A DNA stretch of 12,870 nucleotides. Source: DATESZ01 sp035283845. Its GTDB lineage: Bacteria; Desulfobacterota; Syntrophia; Syntrophales; JACQWR01. Below the pieces are notes generated by a model. That model was not told the DNA's origin, did not search any database, and saw only the letters and a list, made by a program, of their open reading frames with translations. Positions 6,739 to 12,870 of this stretch are shown here, piece after piece; the first letter of the stretch is position 1, and every line of letters begins with the position of its first letter. Position numbers and translations under genes: made by a program. The stretch spans positions 1 through 12,870 of the forward strand of contig DATESZ010000156.1 of NCBI GenBank assembly GCA_035283845.1, in the 5' to 3' direction.

Positions 6739-6752
6739 TTTGAAATTTCAAA
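6739..6752. promoter_or_regulatory. Perfect 14-bp palindrome, candidate operator
   Basis: TTTGAAATTTCAAA reads identically on both strands and lies 46 bases before the flavoprotein start. Minus-strand TTGAAA within it could also act as a -35 hexamer, with AAGAAT about 19 bases on as a weak -10. A dimeric regulator bound here could control the operon. In AT-rich DNA a chance palindrome cannot be excluded. Confidence 0.3.
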
Positions 6753-6888
6753 GACTTATCATAAGATAAACACCACCTTTCCATGTTTTTTTTCTTCCGC
6801 ACTATCCCTTATATCTACTCGGGTATGGTTCGGGTATTATTTACGATGAACTTAAGTAATTTATGAGGCGGTTTCATAGTATGATCCA

Positions 6889-6910
6889 ATGCCTTACAAA
6901 AAAAAGGCAT
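6889..6910. repeat. Small hairpin in the leader
   Basis: ATGCCTT (6889-6895) and AAGGCAT (6904-6910) are perfect inverted copies around an 8-base A-rich loop. On the minus strand the loop is T-rich and no U-run follows the stem, so this is not a canonical terminator. It could be a weak terminator of the thiolase transcript or a leader structure. Confidence 0.35.
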
Positions 6911-6978
6911 CGCTCAATTTTAGGTTTAATGAATGTTCATATGGCATCTTCCAAAAACCTTGTCAAGTAAAAAATTCG

Positions 6979-8157
6979 TTACATCTCCACCACCAGAGCT
7001 ACCGCCTCGCCGCCGCCCAGGCATAGTGTGGCAAGGCCTCTTTTGGCACCTCTCTGTTTCATGGCGTAAAGCAGAGTGGTAAGGACCCTGGCTCCGCTTG
7101 CCCCGATGGGGTGGCCCAGGGCAACTGCTCCGCCATGGACGTTCACTTTTGAAGGATTTATGCCAAGATCTCTGATAACCCCCACAGTGGAAGCAGCAAA
7201 TGCTTCATTGATCTCGAACAAGTCGATGTCCTCCATCCTCAGGGCTGCTTTTTTCAGGACTTTAGGAATCGCCTTAAGGGGCGACATGAGCACCTGTTCT
7301 AACCCCAAACCGGCAGAGGCCTGAGCAACCACCTCAGCTATAATCGGCGCCCCTAATTCTCCGGCCCTTTTCTCCGACATGACCACCAGGGCCGAGGCAC
7401 CGTCGCTGATCTTTGAGGAATTTCCAGCGGTTACTACCCCATCTTTCTTAAAGGCCGGTTGAAGATTGGCCATTTTCATCAGATCAGGGACAGTGGGGCC
7501 TTCATCCCTATCTATCAGAATAGGATCTGCCTTTCTTTGAGGAACTGAAACGGGCAGTATTTCCTCCTTGAATTTCCCGTTCTTTATCGAGTCCAGGGCC
7601 TTGGTATTGGACTCATACGCCCACATGTCCATATCCTCCTTGGAAATATCATATTTTTTAGACACCAGTTCCGCCGTGTAGCCCATGTGGCAGTCGTTCA
7701 CTACATCCCAAAGCCCATCGTGAACCATATGATCAACAATATTCCCGTTTCCCATTCGGTAGCCTGATCTCGCCCTGTCGAGATAATAGGGGGCCTGGCT
7801 CATGGATTCCATGCCGCCGGCCACGCCCACCGCAGCATCCCCTGTCTGAATGGCTTGGGTAAGGAGCATCACGGCCTTCAGACCGGATCCACAAACCTTG
7901 TTGATGGTGAGCGCCCCCACATCAAAACCAATGCCACCGGCCTTGATCATCGCCTGCCGGCAAGGATTCTGACCAAGGCCACAGGGAAGTACGTTTCCCA
8001 TAATGACCTCATCCAGATCTTGCTTGCTGACGCCGGCCCTGTTTATTGCCTCGTTAATGACCATGGCGCCCAAGTCCGGGGCACTGAAACCGGAAAGCTG
8101 TCCCAGAAAATTACCGATGGGTGTCCTCACTGCACTGCAGATAACAACCTTCTTCAT
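6979..8157 (-). CDS. Thiolase (acetyl-CoA acetyltransferase family)
   Basis: A 392-residue thiolase of the usual length. All catalytic elements are present: nucleophilic Cys89 in NKVCGSGLKAV, His349 in GGAVALGHPIGASGARV, and Cys379 in the C-terminal CLGGGEA motif. These match the Cys89/His348/Cys378 triad of the well-studied biosynthetic thiolase. It either cleaves a 3-oxoacyl-CoA with CoA (catabolic direction) or condenses two acetyl-CoA; the sequence does not settle chain length. It lies 34 bp downstream of bzdN with GGAG seven bases before its ATG, so it is probably co-transcribed with bzdON. A role in cleaving 3-oxo intermediates after ring opening is inferred from that. The next gene is 285 bp away, which suggests it ends the operon. 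Confidence 0.93.
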   Translation of the reverse strand: MKKVVICSAVRTPIGNFLGQLSGFSAPDLGAMVINEAINRAGVSKQDLDEVIMGNVLPCGLGQNPCRQAMIKAGGIGFDVGALTINKVCGSGLKAVMLLTQAIQTGDAAVGVAGGMESMSQAPYYLDRARSGYRMGNGNIVDHMVHDGLWDVVNDCHMGYTAELVSKKYDISKEDMDMWAYESNTKALDSIKNGKFKEEILPVSVPQRKADPILIDRDEGPTVPDLMKMANLQPAFKKDGVVTAGNSSKISDGASALVVMSEKRAGELGAPIIAEVVAQASAGLGLEQVLMSPLKAIPKVLKKAALRMEDIDLFEINEAFAASTVGVIRDLGINPSKVNVHGGAVALGHPIGASGARVLTTLLYAMKQRGAKRGLATLCLGGGEAVALVVEM

Positions 8158-8191
8158 GACCGCACTCCACTAACTTGCTCGGAGGTCTCTC

Positions 8192-9340
8192 TTAAAAGAG
8201 ATCCTCCCCCATCCCAAGGGTCTCCAAAAACGCCTCCGTACGTATTGCAAAAGGTCCGGCCGCCAACGTCACGTCAAACTCGAGGGAATAGGATGGAAAG
8301 CCTTGCCTCTCTAAGAACTTCCTGAGCTCCGGAATATCGCACTCATGGGGATCACAGAACTTCTGCTGTATGATCATTATGCCATCCACATTCCATTCTC
8401 TGGCAAAATTCAGTATAGTCTGAAACCTGCTTCTTTCCGGCCAGTCCTTGGTCGGACAGGGAGTTCGCGTAACATATCTCTCTGCAATCGCTGTAAGCGG
8501 ATCTTCAATGCTTGTATCCACTTCATTCCAGAACGACCTGGTAGTAGAGCAATGCTCTTCGATGACCACGGTGCAGCCCACAGACTCCCTTTCTCCTAAG
8601 CTTTCAATCAACTCCAGGTACTCAATGTCGTCATTCTCACTTCCCACGAGCATAATCCGTTTGCCCGGATCCCTGTTCAGCTTCCGGTCAGGCAGCTCTC
8701 GAAGGACTTTTTCAGCTACTTTTGTAAACTCTCCCTTATCGGTGAAAACGGAACTCATAGCCATGTACATGCTTTCCGCCCCCGTTATCGGTGGATTATT
8801 CATTTTCCTTAATTCATAGATCTTCTTCATCACCTGTCTGGACTTATTGACAATATCGATTCCCCCGCGCAGATCATCATCAGTAATCTCCCTGCCAATC
8901 CACTCCTCAAGCTTTTTTTTCAGCGCCTTGCATTCTTCGACCAGAAATGGGAGCGCCCTCTTGCTCTGAACGTGGTGTGGCATGGGCAGATAGTAACTCC
9001 ACCCCGGGTTTCTATGTATCTCCCAGCTCCAGAAGGCCTGACGCAGATGGAGACATGATTGCCCGATCGTAATGCCATCCAGGTATCCATATTTTCCTTT
9101 CAGGCCCTGGGCCAATACATCGCGGCAAAAAGGACAAAACATGGCGAAGATATGAGGCTCAGTCACATCCTGGGGTTCATGTGAACCAATAATCCTGACG
9201 GGGAGGATATCGGCCGCATAAAATAGTTCTTCGGGGATGTAAGTGCAGAAATAACCCACAATCTTTTTCCCTGTCCTCTCTTTGTAGGCCCTTTGATAAT
9301 CGTGGCGATTTTTGTACCACTCCTTAAATTGTTCCATCAT
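8192..9340 (-). CDS. bzdN: Benzoyl-CoA reductase, bzd-type, subunit N-like (BcrC/HgdB family)
   Basis: A 382-residue member of the benzoyl-CoA reductase/2-hydroxyglutaryl-CoA dehydratase family. The N-terminal region has GKKIVGYFCTYIPEELFYAA (residues 24-43), DILPVRIIGSHEPQDVTEP, then FCPFCRD (Cys69, Cys72) and GQSCLHLRQAF (Cys96). These give family cysteines expected to ligate a [4Fe-4S] cluster, and the segments closely resemble, from memory, the bzd (Azoarcus) subtype. The C-terminal domain has WNVDGIMIIQQKFCDPHECD, the second conserved cysteine region. With BzdO it would form the active-site half of ATP-dependent benzoyl-CoA reductase, which makes cyclohexa-1,5-diene-1-carboxyl-CoA. The frame stays open to 9601, but that extension runs antisense-like through bzdO; ATG at 9340 has GGGGAG seven bases before it. 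A dehydratase function is a less likely alternative. Confidence 0.85.
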   Translation of the reverse strand: MMEQFKEWYKNRHDYQRAYKERTGKKIVGYFCTYIPEELFYAADILPVRIIGSHEPQDVTEPHIFAMFCPFCRDVLAQGLKGKYGYLDGITIGQSCLHLRQAFWSWEIHRNPGWSYYLPMPHHVQSKRALPFLVEECKALKKKLEEWIGREITDDDLRGGIDIVNKSRQVMKKIYELRKMNNPPITGAESMYMAMSSVFTDKGEFTKVAEKVLRELPDRKLNRDPGKRIMLVGSENDDIEYLELIESLGERESVGCTVVIEEHCSTTRSFWNEVDTSIEDPLTAIAERYVTRTPCPTKDWPERSRFQTILNFAREWNVDGIMIIQQKFCDPHECDIPELRKFLERQGFPSYSLEFDVTLAAGPFAIRTEAFLETLGMGEDLF

Positions 9341-9347
9341 TTTGGCT

Positions 9348-9353
9348 CTCCCC
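9348..9353 (-). promoter_or_regulatory. Ribosome binding site fixing the bzdN start
   Basis: GGGGAG on the minus strand, seven bases before the first of two adjacent ATG codons (9340, 9337). It lies in the 34-bp gap after bzdO and argues against the in-frame start at 9601. Confidence 0.6.
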
Positions 9354-9374
9354 TTAAGTCGGTCATCATTAATT

Positions 9375-10685
9375 TCACGAAGAGATGGGCTTAATACCCA
9401 ACGACTCAACAAATATATCAAAACGATCCAATGTCGCCTTTTCATCGAACTCCCCGGCATCACCCATATTCCCTTCAAAGCTGAGCACCGGAAAGCCCTG
9501 GTCCAATAAGTAAAGGCGATTCTCCGCAATCCCCAGAGCAGTGCCTTCACATCCTCTGTTATAATGCACCATGATCCCGTCCACTTTCCAGTTCCTGGCA
9601 ATACAGGCCATCATTTCACTTTTGTAATTGCAGTGATAGAATCCCTGGTACATCGGCTTATGGAGATGCCACTTTGCGAGTTCATAACAGGCCGATTCCC
9701 TGTCACTGAGTTTCACATCGGGCACGGGTCTTGCGGTGAAAGTGTCCTTTTCGCGGTTATAATCCATCATCCCCTCGAGTCCAAATGTATAAAGAGAACC
9801 TATGGAGACAATCCCATATTTATTTTCCAGATATCTAAAAATGTTCAAGAAGGACCATGGCGGCTGGCTGTCTGACATGAAGCGCACCTGCTCGTTTTCC
9901 ACGGCAGCAATGCCCCTGTCCACCCGGTCTTTGACCTCGTCGTAGAGTTCGTCATAGAAATCGGCGCACCATTGGGATGATTTCTGGAGTGTAGCCAGCA
10001 CATATAGTGCATACATGGTCTTTTCATCCAATGGAGCGGGAACGCTCATGTTCAATTCAGCTATTTTCCCCCATGTGCTGGTGCTTCTAAAATCGTTCCA
10101 ACAGGCATTTATAAATTTTTCGTCATCAAACGTCCTTTTAGTCACTTTCTCAAGCCATTCAATACCATCTAAAAGCTGTCCTGCTACATAGTTGATTTTG
10201 GCATCAGTCAATTCACCAAATGGTTCACAGGCGCCGGCCGCCACATCAACGCTGTAAAGGGGGATGCCCTTTTCCAGGTCGCTCACCCCCTGATACCATT
10301 TTGTGTGGCTGCAACAGATCTGGTCCTGAAAGATGAAATCGGGCTTGGGAAAGGGACCCCCGAAAGCATACTCATTTATAAGTATGGAACCCCAGTAATT
10401 TCGCATATAAGAGCAGAGATCATGAGCGTAACCGTAGCTTTCCGTAGCCTTTAGACAACGGCTTGAAAACTTCTGGTCAAAGGCGCAGGAAGCTCCATAG
10501 GGTTCACTGGTCAAGGGGTAGACATCATCCCCCAATCCGGCGGGCAGGGCGTCAAAAGTCCATGCGCCTCCGGCCCATCTCAATCCACCCTTTTCATGGG
10601 CATTGGCATAATCATTATAGAAATCTAACCTTAATTCTTTCGCCTTCTTCCATAATTTTAATGGCTCGGTTTTGTATTTTGCCAT
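9375..10685 (-). CDS. bzdO: Benzoyl-CoA reductase, bzd-type, subunit O-like (BcrB family)
   Basis: A 436-residue member of the same reductase/dehydratase family, near the length I recall for BzdO. The N-terminal region (WAGGAWTFDALPAGLGDDVY, then PLTSEPYGASCAFDQKF) and PDFIFQDQICCSHTKWYQ (Cys124, Cys125) look like the bzd subtype, from memory. DSQPPWSFLNIFRYLENKYG (about 283-302) and KVDGIMVHYNRGCEGTALGI supply the later conserved region with its cysteine. Together with BzdN it would bind benzoyl-CoA and bridging [4Fe-4S] chemistry in the cytoplasm. GGGAGGA lies seven bases before the ATG. It is the first gene of a bzdO-bzdN-thiolase unit; the order is the reverse of the Azoarcus bzdNOPQ order and no activator gene (bzdP/bzdQ) is near. 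A naphthoyl-type or other aryl-CoA substrate cannot be excluded. Confidence 0.86.
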   Translation of the reverse strand: MAKYKTEPLKLWKKAKELRLDFYNDYANAHEKGGLRWAGGAWTFDALPAGLGDDVYPLTSEPYGASCAFDQKFSSRCLKATESYGYAHDLCSYMRNYWGSILINEYAFGGPFPKPDFIFQDQICCSHTKWYQGVSDLEKGIPLYSVDVAAGACEPFGELTDAKINYVAGQLLDGIEWLEKVTKRTFDDEKFINACWNDFRSTSTWGKIAELNMSVPAPLDEKTMYALYVLATLQKSSQWCADFYDELYDEVKDRVDRGIAAVENEQVRFMSDSQPPWSFLNIFRYLENKYGIVSIGSLYTFGLEGMMDYNREKDTFTARPVPDVKLSDRESACYELAKWHLHKPMYQGFYHCNYKSEMMACIARNWKVDGIMVHYNRGCEGTALGIAENRLYLLDQGFPVLSFEGNMGDAGEFDEKATLDRFDIFVESLGIKPISS

Positions 10686-10964
10686 TTTCGAATCCTCCCG
10701 CTTGTCATCGTGCCGAAAAACAACCTATGCTTAGCGCTTTAAGCACAAACGTTCATTATCCTGTTATTCAAAAAAATTTTGCCCAAGGTTCTAAGGAACA
10801 TTTCTATTGATCTATTTCTGTCGCGCTAAAACCTTTTGATCAATGTTTATATGAAAATGCCCCCTCCCTGTATCACTCCCCCTCGATGGGGGAGGGAGGG
10901 GTGGGGGTGATTTTCATCCTTCGTTGCGCCCGATCCGGGCATGGTGGTTACTGTGAAAGAGGCC
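10686..10964. other. Intergenic region upstream of bzdO
   Basis: 279 bases without a credible gene. The half nearest bzdO is AT-rich and probably holds its promoter. On the minus strand GATAAT (10760-10755) is a reasonable -10 hexamer but has no convincing -35 at 16-18 bases. It overlaps ATGAACGTTTGT (10756-10745). The distal half contains the palindromic repeat and a short hairpin GCCCG-ATC-CGGGC (10928-10940) just downstream of the 38-residue ORF, which has no U-run and is at best a weak terminator. Confidence 0.4.
10851..10917. repeat. GC-rich palindromic interspersed repeat (REP/MITE-like)
   Basis: A nested inverted repeat. The outer arms are ATGAAAAT (10851-10858) and ATTTTCAT (10910-10917). 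The next are CCCCTCCCT (10861-10869) and AGGGAGGGG (10893-10901). An inner hairpin is formed by CTCCCCC (10876-10882) and GGGGGAG (10888-10894). The middle and inner right arms overlap by two bases, so alternative folds compete. Such C-rich/G-rich palindromes recur, from memory, in the intergenic regions of many deltaproteobacterial genomes. It separates the UbiD unit from the bzdON unit and contains no gene. Confidence 0.65.
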
Positions 10965-11081
10965 CTACTTGGAGTAGCAGAATTCCATAGCAGCGGCAGC
11001 GGTCTCATCACCGGTCTGGATCGCCTTTACTAACTCTATAAGTCTCATAGCAGTAAGCGGCTGATGGAAGTGGATAATCAT
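10965..11081 (-). CDS. Possible small gene downstream of the UbiD-family gene (38 residues)
   Basis: A short ORF beginning MIIHFHQPLTAMRLIELVKA and ending ETAAAAMEFCYSK. It is preceded by AAGGA seven bases before the ATG (11089-11093), a well-placed ribosome binding site. It starts 32 bases after the UbiD-family stop, in the same direction, as expected for a last gene of that operon. Its composition resembles real protein: an amphipathic helix (AMRLIELVKAIQ), a short turn (TGDET) and an Ala-rich second helix with one Cys. I do not recognise a family. It does not resemble the small zinc-binding subunit D of non-oxidative hydroxyarylic acid decarboxylases. It could be a small accessory subunit, a remnant of a larger gene, or chance. 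Confidence 0.4.
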   Translation of the reverse strand: MIIHFHQPLTAMRLIELVKAIQTGDETAAAAMEFCYSK

Positions 11082-11113
11082 GAACTTGTCCTTTTTTGAC
11101 TCTTTTATCCAGA

Positions 11114-12637
11114 TTAAAAATCAGCCTTCAACCAGGTATTGTTCCACCTGGCCTCCTCCTCAAAACCGAGCCTCTGCCAATTGTCAATCACCCACTTCTG
11201 CAACTTCTCAGGATAAAGGGTCTCAAATTGCATCCTCCTCACACCCAGCGGCGGCTCCTCCTTGGTCGTGGCGTCGGTATTGAGCTTGTCCGAGAGTATC
11301 GTCCCAGGACCCATAAATTTCTCACGGTCCTCCTCCTCCATCCAGGAACAAAAAAGGGTCGGGGAAGGAAACATCTTCCTGGTCCTGATGATGTCCCTGA
11401 CAGGATTAGTCTGGGTAGCCTGGGCCTCGACCGCCTCACCATAATCCAGGATATTGACGTCATCATCCATAAATAGATTACTGCCCCAAGCGCCCCCCAT
11501 ACCGGGCAGCCCATTTTGCCTGTCAAACAGATCCTCCATAAAGCCGGGATAATCCTCGGGATATCTCTTCTTCCTGACGGCATTGTAGATGGTGGCTCCG
11601 GTCTTAATAGGAGTTGGTCCAGAACCAAACTTAAGGGGCAGCATTTGAAACATCTTGATCTGAGCCAGGTATCCCAGAGGCATAAGGGCCTCGTGTAAAG
11701 CGTAAGTACCGCTGCCTAATGAAGTGTGGAGGTCAGGAATAATAGGGTTCTTGCGATGAGTGATGCAGTGAACCCTTATCGCGTAGAACGGCTGCCTCGG
11801 ACCTACGGAAAAGCCGCCGGCCTCGATCTTCGGACCCTCGGGCAGCCTCTCATAAGGCCGAATCTCCCCCTCAATGATCACTTCTGCATTGGCCGGCACA
11901 AGAAGATCGGAGGTCTCAGCCTTCACCATCTCCACCGGACTCTGGCGCAGCCCCCCGGCCACATCGTACTCGCTCACGCCAGGAGGAAGAATCGCCCCCC
12001 CTGCCATGGTGACGGCCGGGTCTCCGCCCAAAATGATGGCCACGGGCATGGCGTTGCCCCTCGCTTGATACTTATTGGTGTAAAGGGCGACAAAATTGCT
12101 GTGCGCATAGGGAGTGATCGCCAGACGGTTCCTGGAAAAAACCTCGATGGAATAGATACCCGTGTTCATCCAGTCAGAATCAGGATCTTTTATGGTGACG
12201 GCATTGTTAAAAATATATTTGCCGCCATCGCCTATGGCATGATAGGTAAAGGGAAGCTCCATCAGATTTAATTCGGCGCCCATCTTTATCACCTCTTTGC
12301 ACTCACCGGTCGCCACCTCCACAGGCTTCAACATAGTCCCCATGGCTTTTGAAGCCATGCTGTAAAAGTTGGCCCGGTCTAAGTCAGGAGAAATCCCCAG
12401 ACACATGGCTATTCGTCTATGGGGTCTCCGGAAACTGCCGGCAAAATGCCCCACCAGCACCCGGGCGCCTTTGGGAATCCCTTTGATGTTGTTGAATAAA
12501 AAGGCGGGACCGGCAAAACGGGCGCTGATTACCTCATAGGCAGAAATCTCGTAATTCCAATCGACCTCATCATTAATCTCCACCAGTTCGCCGGCCTTCT
12601 TCAAATCCCCGACGAAATCTCTCAAATCGTATGCCAT
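11114..12637 (-). CDS. UbiD-family (de)carboxylase, prenylated-FMN dependent
   Basis: A 507-residue protein matching the UbiD family over its full length (about 500 residues is usual). Visible landmarks are the N-terminal MAYDLRDFVGDLKKAGELVE, the cofactor-region segment TGIYSIEVFSRNRLAITPYA with a conserved Arg, VAIILGGDPAVTMAGG, and PANAEVIIEGEI (about 248-259), whose glutamates correspond to the region of the catalytic Arg-Glu-Glu/Asp network. HTSLGSGTYALHEA follows. These enzymes interconvert aromatic acids and CO2 plus arene/phenol using prenyl-FMN made by UbiX, which is not in the window. With hcr and bzd genes nearby, phenol(phosphate) carboxylation or hydroxybenzoate decarboxylation is plausible (inference). 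GAGGAGGTG lies seven bases before the ATG. It starts 25 bp after the ferredoxin stop, so the two are probably co-transcribed. Confidence 0.9.
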   Translation of the reverse strand: MAYDLRDFVGDLKKAGELVEINDEVDWNYEISAYEVISARFAGPAFLFNNIKGIPKGARVLVGHFAGSFRRPHRRIAMCLGISPDLDRANFYSMASKAMGTMLKPVEVATGECKEVIKMGAELNLMELPFTYHAIGDGGKYIFNNAVTIKDPDSDWMNTGIYSIEVFSRNRLAITPYAHSNFVALYTNKYQARGNAMPVAIILGGDPAVTMAGGAILPPGVSEYDVAGGLRQSPVEMVKAETSDLLVPANAEVIIEGEIRPYERLPEGPKIEAGGFSVGPRQPFYAIRVHCITHRKNPIIPDLHTSLGSGTYALHEALMPLGYLAQIKMFQMLPLKFGSGPTPIKTGATIYNAVRKKRYPEDYPGFMEDLFDRQNGLPGMGGAWGSNLFMDDDVNILDYGEAVEAQATQTNPVRDIIRTRKMFPSPTLFCSWMEEEDREKFMGPGTILSDKLNTDATTKEEPPLGVRRMQFETLYPEKLQKWVIDNWQRLGFEEEARWNNTWLKADF

Positions 12638-12662
12638 TGTTACACCTCCTCAAAAGCAATCC

Positions 12663-12870
12663 CTATACTATGGCGATGGCCTTCTTGTGACAAAAAATTA
12701 CACACTGCTTACAAGTCTTCCCACAGCAGAATTCGGGACCGGCGATGACAATCCCGCCCTTACCGGTCTCATAGACGCCTACCGGACAGATAAAGACGCA
12801 ATCTGTGCATTTCTCGCATCTATCCGGATCTATGATGATCTTTACGGAAGGGGCCTTCTTAGGCTTTTTG
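12663..12870 (-). CDS. Ferredoxin-type protein with two iron-sulfur motifs (5' end outside window)
   Basis: The last 68 residues of a small iron-sulfur protein whose start lies beyond the right edge. A basic stretch (KKPKKAPSVKIIIDPDRC) leads into a canonical C-x2-C-x2-C-x3-C-P motif (CEKCTDCVFICP). A second motif reads CCGKTCKQCVIFCH. There the first cysteine is separated by three or four residues rather than two, and the usual Pro after the last Cys is His. It is likely an electron carrier of the 2[4Fe-4S] type. Low-potential ferredoxin is the known donor for both benzoyl-CoA reductase and 4-hydroxybenzoyl-CoA reductase in other bacteria, which gives this gene a natural role (inference). 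It lies 25 bp upstream of the UbiD-family gene in the same direction. Confidence 0.85.
   Translation of the reverse strand, partial: KKPKKAPSVKIIIDPDRCEKCTDCVFICPVGVYETGKGGIVIAGPEFCCGKTCKQCVIFCHKKAIAIV

Larger units (their letters stand above)
6694..6978 (-). other. Leader/intergenic region between thiolase and flavoprotein operon
   Basis: 285 AT-rich bases with no credible gene. Read on the minus strand it contains, in order: TTGACA (6966-6961), a textbook -35 hexamer, with only a poor -10 (CATATG at 17 bases, or TATGAA at 19); the near-palindrome ATGAA-N2-TTCAT (6929-6940); a hairpin ATGCCTT/AAGGCAT (6889-6910) whose loop is T-rich on this strand; CTTAT-C-ATAAG (6755-6765); and the perfect 14-bp palindrome TTTGAAATTTCAAA (6739-6752). 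The spacing suggests a separate promoter and possible operators for the flavoprotein-hcrABC operon. None of these is proven from sequence alone. Confidence 0.4.

Noticed and set aside
6889..6910. Rho-independent terminator after the thiolase gene
   Set aside because: The stem is short and the T-run lies in the loop rather than after the stem on the minus strand. It is kept only as a hairpin.
9341..9601. In-frame N-terminal extension of bzdN to an upstream ATG
   Set aside because: It would overlap the end of bzdO by more than 220 bp, has no family similarity, and a good ribosome binding site precedes the internal ATG at 9340.
10700..10725. Sigma-54-like TCGGCACGATGAC upstream of bzdO
   Set aside because: Only the GGCAC half is present. 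The expected TTGC-type second half is missing, and the site is too near the start codon.
11726..12271. 181-codon plus-strand ORF opposite the UbiD-family gene
   Set aside because: Antisense shadow. The minus-strand reading is a complete UbiD-family protein.
1..12870. CRISPR arrays, tRNA or rRNA genes, insertion sequence transposases
   Set aside because: Reading both strands showed no regularly spaced direct repeats, no tRNA-like cloverleaf sequence and no transposase or integrase reading frame.

Overview
The window looks like a catabolic locus from a strictly anaerobic, aromatic-compound-degrading bacterium of moderate GC content. It encodes both enzymes of the 4-hydroxybenzoyl-CoA to benzoyl-CoA to dienoyl-CoA route. 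These are a three-subunit molybdenum enzyme of the 4-hydroxybenzoyl-CoA reductase type and the two catalytic subunits of a bzd-type (ATP-dependent, class I) benzoyl-CoA reductase. A UbiD-family (de)carboxylase, ferredoxin, thiolase, iron-sulfur flavoprotein and acyl-CoA dehydrogenase surround them. Desulfobacterota or a related syntrophic lineage is a reasonable guess, but the window holds no phylogenetic marker.

Layout: almost everything is on the minus strand. Read from the right edge leftwards it runs: partial 2[4Fe-4S]-type ferredoxin (12663 to the edge), UbiD-family (de)carboxylase (11114-12637), a possible 38-residue gene (10965-11081), a large palindromic repeat (10851-10917), bzdO (9375-10685), bzdN (8192-9340), thiolase (6979-8157), a 285-bp leader with several palindromes, an iron-sulfur flavoprotein (5842-6693), then hcrA, hcrB and hcrC (5827-2046) tightly packed. 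An accessory patch of toxin-antitoxin-like genes follows: a frameshifted hicA remnant (1695-2002), a hairpin repeat (1612-1663), a brnT/antitoxin pair (1037-1550) and a small-protein/nucleotidyltransferase pair (408-999). The 3' end of a plus-strand acyl-CoA dehydrogenase (1-384) converges on this patch.

How the genes may work together (inference): the UbiD-family enzyme could carboxylate a phenol-type substrate or decarboxylate an aromatic acid. 4-Hydroxybenzoyl-CoA would be dehydroxylated by HcrABC with low-potential electrons, perhaps through the adjacent flavoprotein or the ferredoxin. BzdNO would then reduce the benzoyl-CoA ring, and the thiolase and acyl-CoA dehydrogenase would serve the later beta-oxidation-like steps. 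The ATPase/activator subunits BzdP and BzdQ, a CoA ligase and a UbiX-type prenyl-FMN synthase are not in the window, so the pathway is incomplete here.

The points most worth a second look are: the reversed bzdO-bzdN pair without its activator genes; the flavoprotein in the hcr operon; the 38-residue ORF after the UbiD gene; a hicA gene broken by a clean 5-bp tandem duplication; and two palindromic repeat elements.
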